This document shows, piece by piece, positions 38,911-48,269 of a DNA stretch of 64,000 bases. Position 1 is the stretch's first letter. Each line of letters begins with the position of its first letter. The notes beneath the pieces are model-generated. The model did no database searches, was not told where the DNA came from, and worked only from the letters and a program-made list of their open reading frames with translations. This stretch comes from Bermanella marisrubri. GTDB taxonomy: Bacteria; Pseudomonadota; Gammaproteobacteria; Pseudomonadales; Oceanobacteraceae. The stretch covers positions 2,445,001 to 2,509,000 of the forward strand of contig NZ_CP051183.1 in the NCBI RefSeq assembly GCF_012295615.1, written 5' to 3'. Both the position numbers and the translations under genes were made by a program.

Positions 38911-39933
38911 ATGAAATTAAACAAAACTCTAACTACCTTGATCGCAGGAGCCGCTTTTGGCTTAAGTGGTCAGGTAATGGCAGTTGGTACAGAAGCAGGT
39001 ACTCCAATTTCTAATACCGCTACGCTTTCCTATACGGTGAATTCGTCAACGGTTAATAACTCAAGTGACGTTGCTGAATTTGAAGTAGATAGAAAAATTG
39101 ATTTAACCTTAACTGACAATTCTGGTGCATCTCTATCAGCTGCAGCAGGCTCTACGCAGCGCTTAACTTTCTCTTTAAGCAACCAAGGAAACGCGGATAC
39201 CTTTTTCCAACTGCAAAGCACTGCTACCTCACCTCAGTTTTATTTAACTAGTGATAACAGCCCAATAACTGACAATGTATTATCTATTCTAAAAGATGAT
39301 CCAGCTGTAAGTTTTTACATTGACGTTGCAATACCTGATAACGCGGCAGACGGCTCTACAGCGTCTTTTGAGGTAGCCGCAAAGGCTGTTGCAGACGCGG
39401 CAGGAACTGCTCTGTCAATCCCAACAGGGGATAAAAATGCCAACCTAACTGGCCAAATCTTTATCGTTTATGCAGAGAGTGTCGCTGATAACGGCCTTAC
39501 TTTGGCTGGCGGTACCGATCGTGATGGTGGCTTCGCTAGACAATCTGATGTTACTGTGAGCGCTCCTGAACTGACAGGCACAAAAACGGTAACCGTCTTA
39601 AACAGCACGATCACAGACTCAAATAACGAAACCTTTACAACAAACTACGCGATACCTGGCGCGACAGTTGAATATAAAGTTGTAATTGAAAACACTGGTA
39701 GCGAGGATGCTCAAGGTGTGAGTTTCATCGATGATCTGAGCGCTAAAACGGAATTCGATCAGAGTTCGATCGCCAATATTACTGTTCTAGACAATTCTGA
39801 TACTGCACTAACTGTAAATACCGATTATACCGTCGTAAATGATGGTACTACCGATGGTATTGTGAATATTTCATTACCTGATATTACTTCCGGTGAACAA
39901 GTTACAGTATCCTTCGAAGTGACTATTCAGTAG
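38911..39933 (+). CDS. Secreted DUF11-domain subunit (340 residues)
   Basis: Paralogue of the 338-residue protein. Signal ending QVMA/VG; AAGGAG is optimally placed before the ATG. The mature N-terminus GTEAGTPISNTATLSY is followed by a middle domain (LTFSLSNQGNADTFFQL) and a C-terminal DUF11 domain from about 247 (IPGATVEYKVVIENTGSED). The strong ribosome site suggests high expression. Its TAG stop shares a G with the GTG start of the next gene. No anchor or enzymatic motif. Confidence 0.87.
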   Translation: MKLNKTLTTLIAGAAFGLSGQVMAVGTEAGTPISNTATLSYTVNSSTVNNSSDVAEFEVDRKIDLTLTDNSGASLSAAAGSTQRLTFSLSNQGNADTFFQLQSTATSPQFYLTSDNSPITDNVLSILKDDPAVSFYIDVAIPDNAADGSTASFEVAAKAVADAAGTALSIPTGDKNANLTGQIFIVYAESVADNGLTLAGGTDRDGGFARQSDVTVSAPELTGTKTVTVLNSTITDSNNETFTTNYAIPGATVEYKVVIENTGSEDAQGVSFIDDLSAKTEFDQSSIANITVLDNSDTALTVNTDYTVVNDGTTDGIVNISLPDITSGEQVTVSFEVTIQ

Positions 39934-42900
39934 TGAAAACTTTGCATTTCATTAAACAGCACACACAAACCTTTGCGGGCCTAGCCCGCACAGGTGCGTG
40001 TGCGCCTGTTTTTCATATTCAAAGCAAAGCCAAAAGCACTGCATCTTTTTTGAAAAAGAGCGGTGTTTTTGCCATTGCTTTGTGTGCGTCTTTGTTAAGT
40101 TTGAATACTCAAGCAAATACGCCAGCCAATACCCTGATTGAAAATACCGCTTACGCAAACTACAGCTTCAATTCTCAAGCTATGCAAGTTAGTGCCACTG
40201 ATCGTTTCTACACGACCAGTACGCAAACACCGGCCAGATCTCCAGCTGTTATCACTTTGATGCATAATAGTTTGGATTTTGATGCTCAGTTTCAAACAGC
40301 ACAAAATGCATCAGGCAATAGTTTAACAACTAGCTCACCGTCTTCAGTACAAAGTCGCACCATTGCGAGTTCAAACGGTCAGGCGTTGAGCGGTACCTTC
40401 CCTGTTTCCACAGGGCGATGCGCAACAGACGAAACTACGAACTCTTTGGTGGCTCAAGCGGCCCCTCAAAGTTATCAGGGGAACACACTTACATTGCCAG
40501 GCGCGATTAACTTGCGCAGCGACGAATACTTTAAAGTGGGTGATACCATTTTCACCCACTTAAATGACCAAGACCAAAACCTTGATCCCAATGCGATAGA
40601 AAACATCGTGGTTACACTATTGTCGGAAAACGGTTTAGATAAAGAAACTATTGAATTGACCGAAACGGGTAACAACACTGGTTTGTTTACAGGTTATGTT
40701 CAGAGCGTTGATATTGCAGATGTAGCACCTACACATTTTGATTGTCAGTTAAGTGTTAAAAGTGAGAGCAGTTTACAAGCAAGCTACCAAGATCAATTCG
40801 ATGAGCAAGACTTGGTTCGTGCTGGAGCCTTATTTGACCCGAACAGCTATGTGGTGAATGCTGATACAGGTGAATATGTAAATGGCATTGAAGTGACTTT
40901 AATTGATGCTGATACCAATTTACCAGCCAACATATTAAGTGATGAAGGCGGCATATTCCCTAGTACGGTTACCACAGGTGGCAGTGTGACGGATAGCAAA
41001 GGCAATGTTTACCAATTCCCTTACGGTGGTTTTGCTTTCCCAGTCGTTGATGCGGGCGATTACCGTATTCAAATCGGTGAAAGCCCCTACTACGACTACC
41101 CTATCTCAACACAAAAGTCTCTTGCGGACATTAACGCGCTAACCAATGGTCCATTCAATTTTGATGAACAAGGTAGTCGAGCTCTCGCTTTTAACTCTGG
41201 CATAACGTTCCGTATGGATGTTCCACTTGATCCTAAAGATAACACCGTTTTGTTAACGAAAACGGCCAATAAAAATAGCGCTGGCATTGGTGAGTTAGTT
41301 GCCTATCGAATTCAAATTGAAAACACGGAAATTCCAGGTACTAACATTAAAATTGAGGATCGATTACCACAGGGGTTCCGCTATGTGGCAGGAAGTGCAC
41401 AACTCAATGGGAATCAATTAGTAGATCCAACCATTAGTGCAGACGGTCAATTACTATCATTCAATATCGGTGACCTAGCAGTTGAAGAAAGCCTAACACT
41501 ACAATATTTGACGCGTATAAGTGTGAATACTCCTGTGGGCACTGCCATAAACTCTGCATGGCTGATTGACCAAGAGGACATCGCAAACGAAGGCGTGTTG
41601 GAAAGCAATACGACAAAAGCCGCCATAGAAATCCAAGAAGACTTATTTGCCAACTCCACTCGCCTATTTGGCCGAGTTTACATTGGTAGCTGTAATGGTG
41701 AACAACAAGTAGCAGACGAAGGCCTAAGCGACGTTCGTATCTATTTGGAAAACGGCACTTACGTTGTGACCGATGAAGATGGCTTTTGGCACATCGAAGA
41801 TCAAAAGCCTGGCACTCATGTTGTGCAACTGGACACGGATACACTACCAAAATACTTAGACTTGATGGCCTGTGAAAACTATGGGCAGCATGCGGGCCGG
41901 GAATACAGCCAATTTGTAGATTTACAGCCAGGTAGTTTTTGGCGTACTGACTTTGTCGTTAAACTCAAGCCACCTAGTAAAGGTCAAGTCACTCAACGAT
42001 TAAGTAGCCGTATTGAACCCGTCACGGAGCGAGATAAGTCAAACGCAAAAGATATCGCGTTGGCGCTAAATCAGAAAATTGTTTATCGAGTAGACTTGAC
42101 TGGTACGGGGGTAAAATTAAAAGACTTACGCTCACTCATCATGTTGCCACCGGGTGTAAGCTACAAAACAGGTAGTGCTACTTTGGATGGGAACACGATA
42201 CAAGCTCCTAAAAAGTACGATGAGCAAACCCTATTGTTTAGCTTGAATGATCCAGGTGAAGATTGGGGGCATTTATTAGAGTTTGAAGCGTGGATTACTG
42301 AACAAGCAAAAGCGGGCGAATTAAGTACGCGAAGTGTCGCTATGTTTGACAGCCCTAGCGAGGCAAATCAACGTACACCCGTTGCGATTACTTCTGCCCT
42401 TCTTTCATTGGTGCCCGAAAACAAAGAAGTGCACAAGCCAGAAGAAGCTCCAAAATTTAGTTCGTTTAGTCGTGACCTATCTCAGGCTGATATAAACGCT
42501 ATGAAGTCGGTACTTGAGCAACTGCGTGGATTAGAAGACTTAAGAATTGAGGTCGCGGGACATACCGACAATGTACCAATCGCTAAACGTAGTCGTCATA
42601 TATTCAATAACAACTATGAGCTGTCATTGGCTCGCGCCCGAAGTGCTGCAGATTACCTAATGCGCGAACTGGAATTAGGCCCTGAACAAGTAACTATTTC
42701 GGGCTATGGCTCACAACGCCCTGTGACAAACAATGGCAACGAACAGAGTAGAGCCTTAAACCGCCGTGTCGAAGTAAATATTCTTGCAGCCCGTGATGGT
42801 CTAAAGCTAGCCAAGGCCGATAGCGGCGATCAAATGGTTGCAACCCTGGGCATCGCCCCAGGTGGCTTTGACTTCCCTCTTGAAGCAACGGCCTCTGGCC

Positions 42901-45900
42901 CTGTTAAAACCGAAGTACAAATGCCTGAGTTTGATAAAGCCTATTTGGCACAGTCGAACAATGAGTTTGAGTGGTTGTGGCCCGGTAAAGGTTATTTACC
43001 GAACATACCTTCTACTAAAGTTGCCATCAAACACCCGCTTAAGCATAAAATTCAATTGCGCCTAAACGGCGAGCCTGTTAGCCAATTAAATTTTGTGAAA
43101 AAAGAGACATACAAACCAAATCAAAGCGCTATTAGTTTATGGAGCGGCGTAGATTTAAAAGAAGGTAATAACGTCTTTATTGCCTCGTTAGTTGATGATC
43201 AAGGAAATATTTTAGAACGTAAAAAGTACCAATTGCATTATGCTGGTAGCCCAACCCGTGTTGAACTTGTCGAAGAAAAAACCAAAGCTGTAGCAGACGG
43301 TGTTGTTGCTCCTGTAGTTGCAGTGAAACTATTTGACAAAGATGGTTATCCAGTGCGAGATGGTTTACAAGGGGAATTCAATGTAGCTGCACCCTACCAA
43401 GCGTTAGATCCAAATAGAAAGCAAACCCAAATCAATCGTCAAGACTTCAAACCCAATTATGAAATCAGTGATGACGGCATTGCCTACATTACTTTAGAGC
43501 CTACAACACAAGCAGGAGAAGCTTTAATCACCTTCCCTCTTGCCAATGGTCGAGTAGAAGAAGTTCGAGTTTGGTTGAGTCCACAAAATCGAGATTGGAT
43601 GTTGATTGCTCTTGGTGAGGGTACGATTGGTTATAACGACATCAGCGGCCATATTCAAAACGCCAAGAATCAAGATGTTGAAGACGAGTTCTATACCGAC
43701 GGTCGCTTGGCTTTATTTGCCAAAGGTCAAGTTGCCGGCGATTGGTTAATCACTGCGGCTTACGATAGCGCTAAAGGAAAAACCACACCGTTTGAGCGTT
43801 TGTTAGATCCAAACAAATACTACACCCTTTATGGAGATAATAGCGAACAGAAGCTAGATGCATCTATGGAAGGCAAGTTGTATCTACGTGTGGAGAAGCG
43901 TCGTTTCTATACCGTATTTGGTGATTTTAACACTGACTTAAATGAAACTGAGCTAGCGCAATATTTACGTAAGTTCCATGGTATTCAAACAGTTTATCAA
44001 GGCGACCTAGTTAGTTTAAATGCATTTGCTACGGAATCCGCTCAGCGCTTTGTGCGAGATGAAATCCAAGGCGACGGCACGAGTGGTCTGTATCAGCTAA
44101 GCAATAGCGACATCATAACCAACAGCGAAACCATAAGTATTCAAGTCCGTGACCGATTCCGAAGTGAGGTCATCTTAAGCGAAATAGAATTGGTTAAGGA
44201 TGCGGATTATAGTATTGATTATATCGATGGAACGATATTCTTTAAAAACCCTATCCAAAGTACGGATGAAAGCTTTAATCCGCGCTACATTATTGCGCGC
44301 TATGAGACAGAGAATAGTAGCAGTGATGATATTACTTTTGGTGGTCGAGCAGCCGTACATGTTCTGGATAAGCGCGTAGAAGTGGGCGCTAGCCTTATTC
44401 AAGAAGAACTGGGTACCGAGAAGAAAACGCTATCGGCATTGGATATGCGTCTTCAAATTAATGACCAGCTAGAAATAAAAGCGGAGACAGCCAATACTAG
44501 ACAAGAGTCTGATAGTGCAGAAGCATCAGATGCTAAAGCACACTATTTGGAACTTGATTACCGCGGTGATCAATTACAAAGCAAAGCTTATGTTCGCCGA
44601 GAAGAAGCCGGTTATGGCCTTGGCCAGTTAAATGAAAGTGAAAGCGGAACAGAAAAACTAGGTATCGAAGGCACTTACTATTTAACTTCTCAGCATTATA
44701 TAGATGTGCTCGTATCTGATCAGAAATCACTAGGGAATGATCTACGCCAAACACTGGCAGAGGTAAAACTCAATCGTGAATACGACTTGGGTCGATATCA
44801 TTTTGGGGCTCGCGTTAACGAAAACCAAGCCAATGCTGAAAGTCAATCTACTCAACAGTTGTTGGCAGGTCATAGTTTTTCTCTTGCGAATGGCGATTGG
44901 TTATTGAATACAGATGCCGAAATCAATGTGAAACGCAATGACGATGTTTATGATCTTATTCGTTTGGGTTCAGACTATCGAATCAACGAATACGTAACAC
45001 TATTTGCCACTCATGAGACAGGTTTCGAGAGCGATGCTCCTAAACGAAGTGTTGCTGGTTTGCGAGCAACGCCATGGCAAGGTATGCAAGTCAGTAATAG
45101 TGTAGAGCGCCAATACAGTAAAGATGGCAGCCGTCTATTTGCAGTGCATGGTTTGAATCAAGATATTAATTTAGACGAACACTGGCAAATAAGCTTCGGC
45201 TTTGATCAAAGTCGCGATTTAGAAAACAGCGTTGTAGAGCAAAGCAGTCTATTGAACAATAATGTGTTAGGTAGTGGCTCACAGCAAAGTTCGATCATCA
45301 GCAATAGCGAAGATTTTTACGCCATCTCATTAGGCTGGGGTTACCGCAGTCCAACTTGGCAGTGGACCAACCGCTTCGAATATCGCGAAGCCACTGACAG
45401 CGATAAGTGGAATATTTTGACTGGTTTATATCGTCCTGTGGCCATGGGTTTATCCATGGGCATCAACGGCGAGTATCGTTTAGATGAAGGCGAAAGTACT
45501 GAAACCGAATTCAAGCAAATTGAGTTCAACATTGGTCTGCGTCCAATGGGCTTTGGGCTGGCATGGCTAAACCAAAGTCGTCTGATCGAAGAATCGATTA
45601 CAGGCAATAACGATGAATTAATTAGCGAACGTATTGTTAATAACACCCACCTCAATATGCGTTGGAATAAAACCCAAATCAGTAGCCAATATGGATTCAA
45701 ATATGTTGAAGAAACTTTATTGGGTAATAACTATAGTGGCTTTATCGATTTAATCGGATTGGAGTTACGCCATCATATAACTCCGCGTTGGGATTGGGGT
45801 TTGCATGGACAACGCCTGAATGATTACGAGCTAGATGATGTACAATATCGAACAGGCTTGAGCATTGGATTCATTCCGCGAGTGAACACTTGGGTGAGCC

Positions 45901-46034
45901 TTGGTTATAATCTTTCTGGATTTACCGATTCTGATTTCAGTGGTGCCGACTACAGTGCACAGGGTATTTACCTGAAATTGCGCATCAAAGCCGATCAAGA
46001 CAGTATGCGTGCGTTGAAAGCCTACTTCGAATAA
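39933..46034 (+). CDS. Giant OmpA/DUF11/Ig outer-membrane protein
   Basis: 2033 residues. Order: signal region (hydrophobic 44-58, cleavage near 61), strand motif NTPANTLIENTAYANY (62-77), beta domain to 430, DUF11 domain about 435-540, Cna/SdrD-B-like domain about 577-645 (LSDVRIYLENGTYVVTDEDG), second DUF11-type domain about 700-800, OmpA peptidoglycan-binding domain about 840-950 (VAGHTDN, LSLARARSAADYL), Ig or invasin-like domains about 1030-1220, then about 800 residues of aromatic, alternating strands (RDRFRSEVILSE, DYSIDYIDGTIFF) ending YLKLRIK and a short tail, beta-barrel-like. The start is GTG at 39933, coupled to the previous stop. A TTG at 40050 gives a normal signal peptide (residue 40) and lies after terminator-like hairpins, so the start is uncertain. 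Role: outer-membrane anchor tied to peptidoglycan, inferred. Confidence 0.85.
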   Translation: MKTLHFIKQHTQTFAGLARTGACAPVFHIQSKAKSTASFLKKSGVFAIALCASLLSLNTQANTPANTLIENTAYANYSFNSQAMQVSATDRFYTTSTQTPARSPAVITLMHNSLDFDAQFQTAQNASGNSLTTSSPSSVQSRTIASSNGQALSGTFPVSTGRCATDETTNSLVAQAAPQSYQGNTLTLPGAINLRSDEYFKVGDTIFTHLNDQDQNLDPNAIENIVVTLLSENGLDKETIELTETGNNTGLFTGYVQSVDIADVAPTHFDCQLSVKSESSLQASYQDQFDEQDLVRAGALFDPNSYVVNADTGEYVNGIEVTLIDADTNLPANILSDEGGIFPSTVTTGGSVTDSKGNVYQFPYGGFAFPVVDAGDYRIQIGESPYYDYPISTQKSLADINALTNGPFNFDEQGSRALAFNSGITFRMDVPLDPKDNTVLLTKTANKNSAGIGELVAYRIQIENTEIPGTNIKIEDRLPQGFRYVAGSAQLNGNQLVDPTISADGQLLSFNIGDLAVEESLTLQYLTRISVNTPVGTAINSAWLIDQEDIANEGVLESNTTKAAIEIQEDLFANSTRLFGRVYIGSCNGEQQVADEGLSDVRIYLENGTYVVTDEDGFWHIEDQKPGTHVVQLDTDTLPKYLDLMACENYGQHAGREYSQFVDLQPGSFWRTDFVVKLKPPSKGQVTQRLSSRIEPVTERDKSNAKDIALALNQKIVYRVDLTGTGVKLKDLRSLIMLPPGVSYKTGSATLDGNTIQAPKKYDEQTLLFSLNDPGEDWGHLLEFEAWITEQAKAGELSTRSVAMFDSPSEANQRTPVAITSALLSLVPENKEVHKPEEAPKFSSFSRDLSQADINAMKSVLEQLRGLEDLRIEVAGHTDNVPIAKRSRHIFNNNYELSLARARSAADYLMRELELGPEQVTISGYGSQRPVTNNGNEQSRALNRRVEVNILAARDGLKLAKADSGDQMVATLGIAPGGFDFPLEATASGPVKTEVQMPEFDKAYLAQSNNEFEWLWPGKGYLPNIPSTKVAIKHPLKHKIQLRLNGEPVSQLNFVKKETYKPNQSAISLWSGVDLKEGNNVFIASLVDDQGNILERKKYQLHYAGSPTRVELVEEKTKAVADGVVAPVVAVKLFDKDGYPVRDGLQGEFNVAAPYQALDPNRKQTQINRQDFKPNYEISDDGIAYITLEPTTQAGEALITFPLANGRVEEVRVWLSPQNRDWMLIALGEGTIGYNDISGHIQNAKNQDVEDEFYTDGRLALFAKGQVAGDWLITAAYDSAKGKTTPFERLLDPNKYYTLYGDNSEQKLDASMEGKLYLRVEKRRFYTVFGDFNTDLNETELAQYLRKFHGIQTVYQGDLVSLNAFATESAQRFVRDEIQGDGTSGLYQLSNSDIITNSETISIQVRDRFRSEVILSEIELVKDADYSIDYIDGTIFFKNPIQSTDESFNPRYIIARYETENSSSDDITFGGRAAVHVLDKRVEVGASLIQEELGTEKKTLSALDMRLQINDQLEIKAETANTRQESDSAEASDAKAHYLELDYRGDQLQSKAYVRREEAGYGLGQLNESESGTEKLGIEGTYYLTSQHYIDVLVSDQKSLGNDLRQTLAEVKLNREYDLGRYHFGARVNENQANAESQSTQQLLAGHSFSLANGDWLLNTDAEINVKRNDDVYDLIRLGSDYRINEYVTLFATHETGFESDAPKRSVAGLRATPWQGMQVSNSVERQYSKDGSRLFAVHGLNQDINLDEHWQISFGFDQSRDLENSVVEQSSLLNNNVLGSGSQQSSIISNSEDFYAISLGWGYRSPTWQWTNRFEYREATDSDKWNILTGLYRPVAMGLSMGINGEYRLDEGESTETEFKQIEFNIGLRPMGFGLAWLNQSRLIEESITGNNDELISERIVNNTHLNMRWNKTQISSQYGFKYVEETLLGNNYSGFIDLIGLELRHHITPRWDWGLHGQRLNDYELDDVQYRTGLSIGFIPRVNTWVSLGYNLSGFTDSDFSGADYSAQGIYLKLRIKADQDSMRALKAYFE
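39975..40013 (+). terminator. Tandem hairpins with T-run at the head of the giant gene
   Basis: GCGGGC-CTA-GCCCGC (39975-39989) is followed at once by ACAGGTGC-GTGT-GCGCCTGT (one G-T pair) and five T. This is an intrinsic terminator in form. It lies inside the ORF if translation starts at GTG 39933, or in the gap if it starts at TTG 40050. Either way it could lower expression of the anchor relative to upstream subunits. Confidence 0.6.
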
Positions 46035-46049
46035 CGCCTTTGCTGAACT

Positions 46050-46643
46050 TTACTGTTTAGTCGACAACTCGTTACTAAGTAGTTGTAAATCCATTGGCGT
46101 ATTAATATTACGAAACAGTTTAGCCTCTGCGCTAAAATCCACTCGATCTACCGCCACACTTGCAAGCCACTCATAGGTTTTACGACGACCACTTAACAAA
46201 TACATTTGCAAACTATCGGCAAGGCTTTTGTGCAATAAGACGTGCAAATTCTGCTGTCGATCACCATCATACGCCACACAAGCCTTAGTCAATCGATCAC
46301 TGGCAAACTGGGACATACGCGTCGCATAATCATTCGGGATAAGTGGCGTATCGCACGGTGAAAATAATACCCAATCGTTTTCTGCTTGCTTTAAGCCGCT
46401 AAACACGCCAAGTAGTGGTCCCGATTGCGCTGGTACATCTGGAGTATTCAAGTCCTCTATCAGAGTGAATCCTAACGCTGCGTATTCTAGATTTTCTGAA
46501 TTGACCAATAACTCATCTGTTTTCTGCAGTGCCTGAGCGACATGGTTAATCAAAGGCTTTCCCTGTAATTCCATTAGGCCTTTATCGTGCCCCATTCGAC
46601 TGCTTTGCCCGCCCGCTAGAATGACTGCTGTGACTTTCAGCAT
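46050..46643 (-). CDS. mobA: Molybdenum cofactor guanylyltransferase
   Basis: Enzyme of 197 residues that attaches GMP to molybdopterin to form the bis-MGD cofactor. The nucleotide-binding loop LAGGQSSRMGHDKGLMEL opens the protein, then LIEDLNTPDVPAQSGPLLG and PCDTPLIPNDY with a metal-binding Asp. Normal length for the family. It is convergent with the giant surface gene. MoeB, another molybdopterin enzyme, lies 2.5 kb away but not in an operon. Confidence 0.94.
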   Translation of the reverse strand: MLKVTAVILAGGQSSRMGHDKGLMELQGKPLINHVAQALQKTDELLVNSENLEYAALGFTLIEDLNTPDVPAQSGPLLGVFSGLKQAENDWVLFSPCDTPLIPNDYATRMSQFASDRLTKACVAYDGDRQQNLHVLLHKSLADSLQMYLLSGRRKTYEWLASVAVDRVDFSAEAKLFRNINTPMDLQLLSNELSTKQ

Positions 46644-46732
46644 ATTTCTATTCCGCCACTAAAAATTTCATTTTGCCTTCGGTTGACACTGACTTCAATA
46701 AAGCGTTATTGTGACCTAAATTCAGCTAACAA

Positions 46733-47389
46733 GTGTTTACTAAAATGTTACATCGTCATATGAGGGAACCATTCTCCGGCTTGAGCCATCTTGTGGGAGC
46801 GATTCTCGCCATTGCTGTAGGCCTGCCCTACATGCTGGCAAACTTACCGGATGAGAACTTTGCGTTGTATTTGGCGGGCTATCTCGTTTTTGGTATCAGC
46901 ATGTTTTTTATGTTTGCTTCCAGTGCGATTTATCACTTATTAGATGTTAAAGAAGATACCATCCGAGCATTGAAACGCATTGATCACATGGCTATTTATG
47001 TGATGATCGCGGGCTCTTATACCCCCTATCTATTAATTGGTTTGGATGGCGCGCAAGCTTGGTGGATGTTTGGCATCGTTTGGGGTATTGCGTTGGCCGG
47101 TATTCTGAAAAAGATATTTTGGTTACACGCCCCCCGCTGGTTAAGCACCGTGTTGTATTTAGCCATGGGTTGGATTTGCTTATTTATCTACGCACCACTG
47201 AAAGAACATTTAAGCGATGGTGCCATCAATTGGTTGATTGCTGGTGGCATTAGCTATTCAGTTGGTGCTGTGATTTATGCAACGAAATGGCCTAACTTCA
47301 GTCGTCATTTTGATTTTCACGATTTATGGCATGTTTTCGTTTTAGGCGGAGCCGCTTGTCACTTTGTCAGTGTGGGTGTTTTTCTATAA
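46733..47389 (+). CDS. Hemolysin III / PAQR family membrane protein
   Basis: Seven-helix membrane protein of up to 218 residues, family of YqfA/TrhA. Diagnostic metal-site pattern: S-x3-H in FASSAIYHLL and the C-terminal H-x3-H-x7-H in HDLWHVFVLGGAACH. The GTG at 46733 and ATG at 46745 are both possible starts, neither with a Shine-Dalgarno. Relatives have been linked to membrane-energetics and hydrolase activity, not to true haemolysis. Single-gene unit. Confidence 0.9.
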   Translation: MFTKMLHRHMREPFSGLSHLVGAILAIAVGLPYMLANLPDENFALYLAGYLVFGISMFFMFASSAIYHLLDVKEDTIRALKRIDHMAIYVMIAGSYTPYLLIGLDGAQAWWMFGIVWGIALAGILKKIFWLHAPRWLSTVLYLAMGWICLFIYAPLKEHLSDGAINWLIAGGISYSVGAVIYATKWPNFSRHFDFHDLWHVFVLGGAACHFVSVGVFL

Positions 47390-47412
47390 CCAGAAGTCTA
47401 CACAATTGAGAA

Positions 47413-47452
47413 ATGGATCCCCGATCAAAGCGCTTCGCGCGTCGGGGATGAC
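47413..47452. repeat. Variant of the dispersed palindromic repeat
   Basis: It begins ATGGATCCCCGATCAA and ends GTCGGGGATGAC as in the A unit, but has an insert AGCGCTTCGCGC in the loop region, which itself pairs. It lies between convergent genes downstream of the hemolysin-III gene. Confidence 0.75.
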
Positions 47453-47503
47453 AATTTTTGATTGATACAGCAATCTTTTTAAATCAATGGTATATGTGCG
47501 TTC

Positions 47504-48151
47504 TTATGACGCCTCTTTTTTTGCAATTTCTGTCAATGCCTCAACAAATTGTTGCTTGGGCTGACCTCCGCTAATCAAATATTTTTGATTTACGATGAAG
47601 GCAGGTACTGATTGAATCCCGAGAGATTTGAAATGCTCTTCCTCACTTTCCACTTTAGTTTTGCGTTCACTATCCGCCAGCACAGCGTCCACCTCATCGA
47701 CATCTAGACCAATTGATTCGCAAACCTGCTTTAACGTATCAACACTGGCAACATCTAAGCCCTGCGTGAAATACGCATCAAATAACGCCAGTTTCAATGC
47801 TGTCTGTTTGCCTTGCTCTTTTGCCCAATCCAATAACATATGGCACTGAAAGGTGTTATAAATACGAGAGCGCGCATCGAAGTTTATTTCAATGCCAGCA
47901 AGTTGTCCCATTTCTTGAATACGACTTTTATTCTCAGCCAATTGTTGCTCAGTCAAGCCGTATTTGCTAGCAAGGTGCTCATTGATATCCTCCCCCTCTG
48001 AGGCCATTTGGGGATTTAACTGGAATGGGTGCCACTCAACGGCTACATCCAGATCTGTCAGTTCATCGATTGCTTGCTGTAAATTACCATAACCAATTGC
48101 ACACCAAGGACAGACCACATCACTGACAATATCGATTTGAATCTTAGACAT
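47504..48151 (-). CDS. DsbA-family oxidoreductase, FrnE-like
   Basis: Cytoplasmic thioredoxin-fold protein (215 residues from this start) with active site CPWC at residues 14-17 and the FrnE layout: VEWHPFQLNPQM, NTFQCHMLLDWAKEQGKQ, GIQSVPAFIVNQKYLISGGQP. There is no signal peptide. An upstream ATG at 48193 would add 14 residues that are encoded by a terminator-like hairpin, so 48151 is preferred. FrnE-type proteins are linked to oxidative stress and polyketide biosynthesis; the substrate is unknown. Confidence 0.88.
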   Translation of the reverse strand: MSKIQIDIVSDVVCPWCAIGYGNLQQAIDELTDLDVAVEWHPFQLNPQMASEGEDINEHLASKYGLTEQQLAENKSRIQEMGQLAGIEINFDARSRIYNTFQCHMLLDWAKEQGKQTALKLALFDAYFTQGLDVASVDTLKQVCESIGLDVDEVDAVLADSERKTKVESEEEHFKSLGIQSVPAFIVNQKYLISGGQPKQQFVEALTEIAKKEAS

Positions 48152-48182
48152 AAAAAAGCCCACATAGGAATATGTAGGCTCA
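48151..48182 (-). terminator. Terminator-like hairpin abutting the frnE-like start codon
   Basis: On the minus strand AGCCTACATA-TTCC-TATGTGGGCT (one weak pair) is followed by six T running straight into the ATG at 48151. It probably ends the transcript of the carbonic anhydrase gene upstream, but leaves no room for a separate promoter before the frnE-like ATG. Confidence 0.6.
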
Positions 48183-48269
48183 TTGAAAAACATTTACCGC
48201 GTGCTGACTAGTGAAACTTATGGAACACTGTTTGTATATGACTTATTCGGATTAAATGGTCGATAACAA

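Noticed and set aside
41461-41850. Antisense ORFs within the giant surface gene and its neighbours
   Set aside because: They lie opposite well-supported coding sequence and lack ribosome sites and family resemblance.
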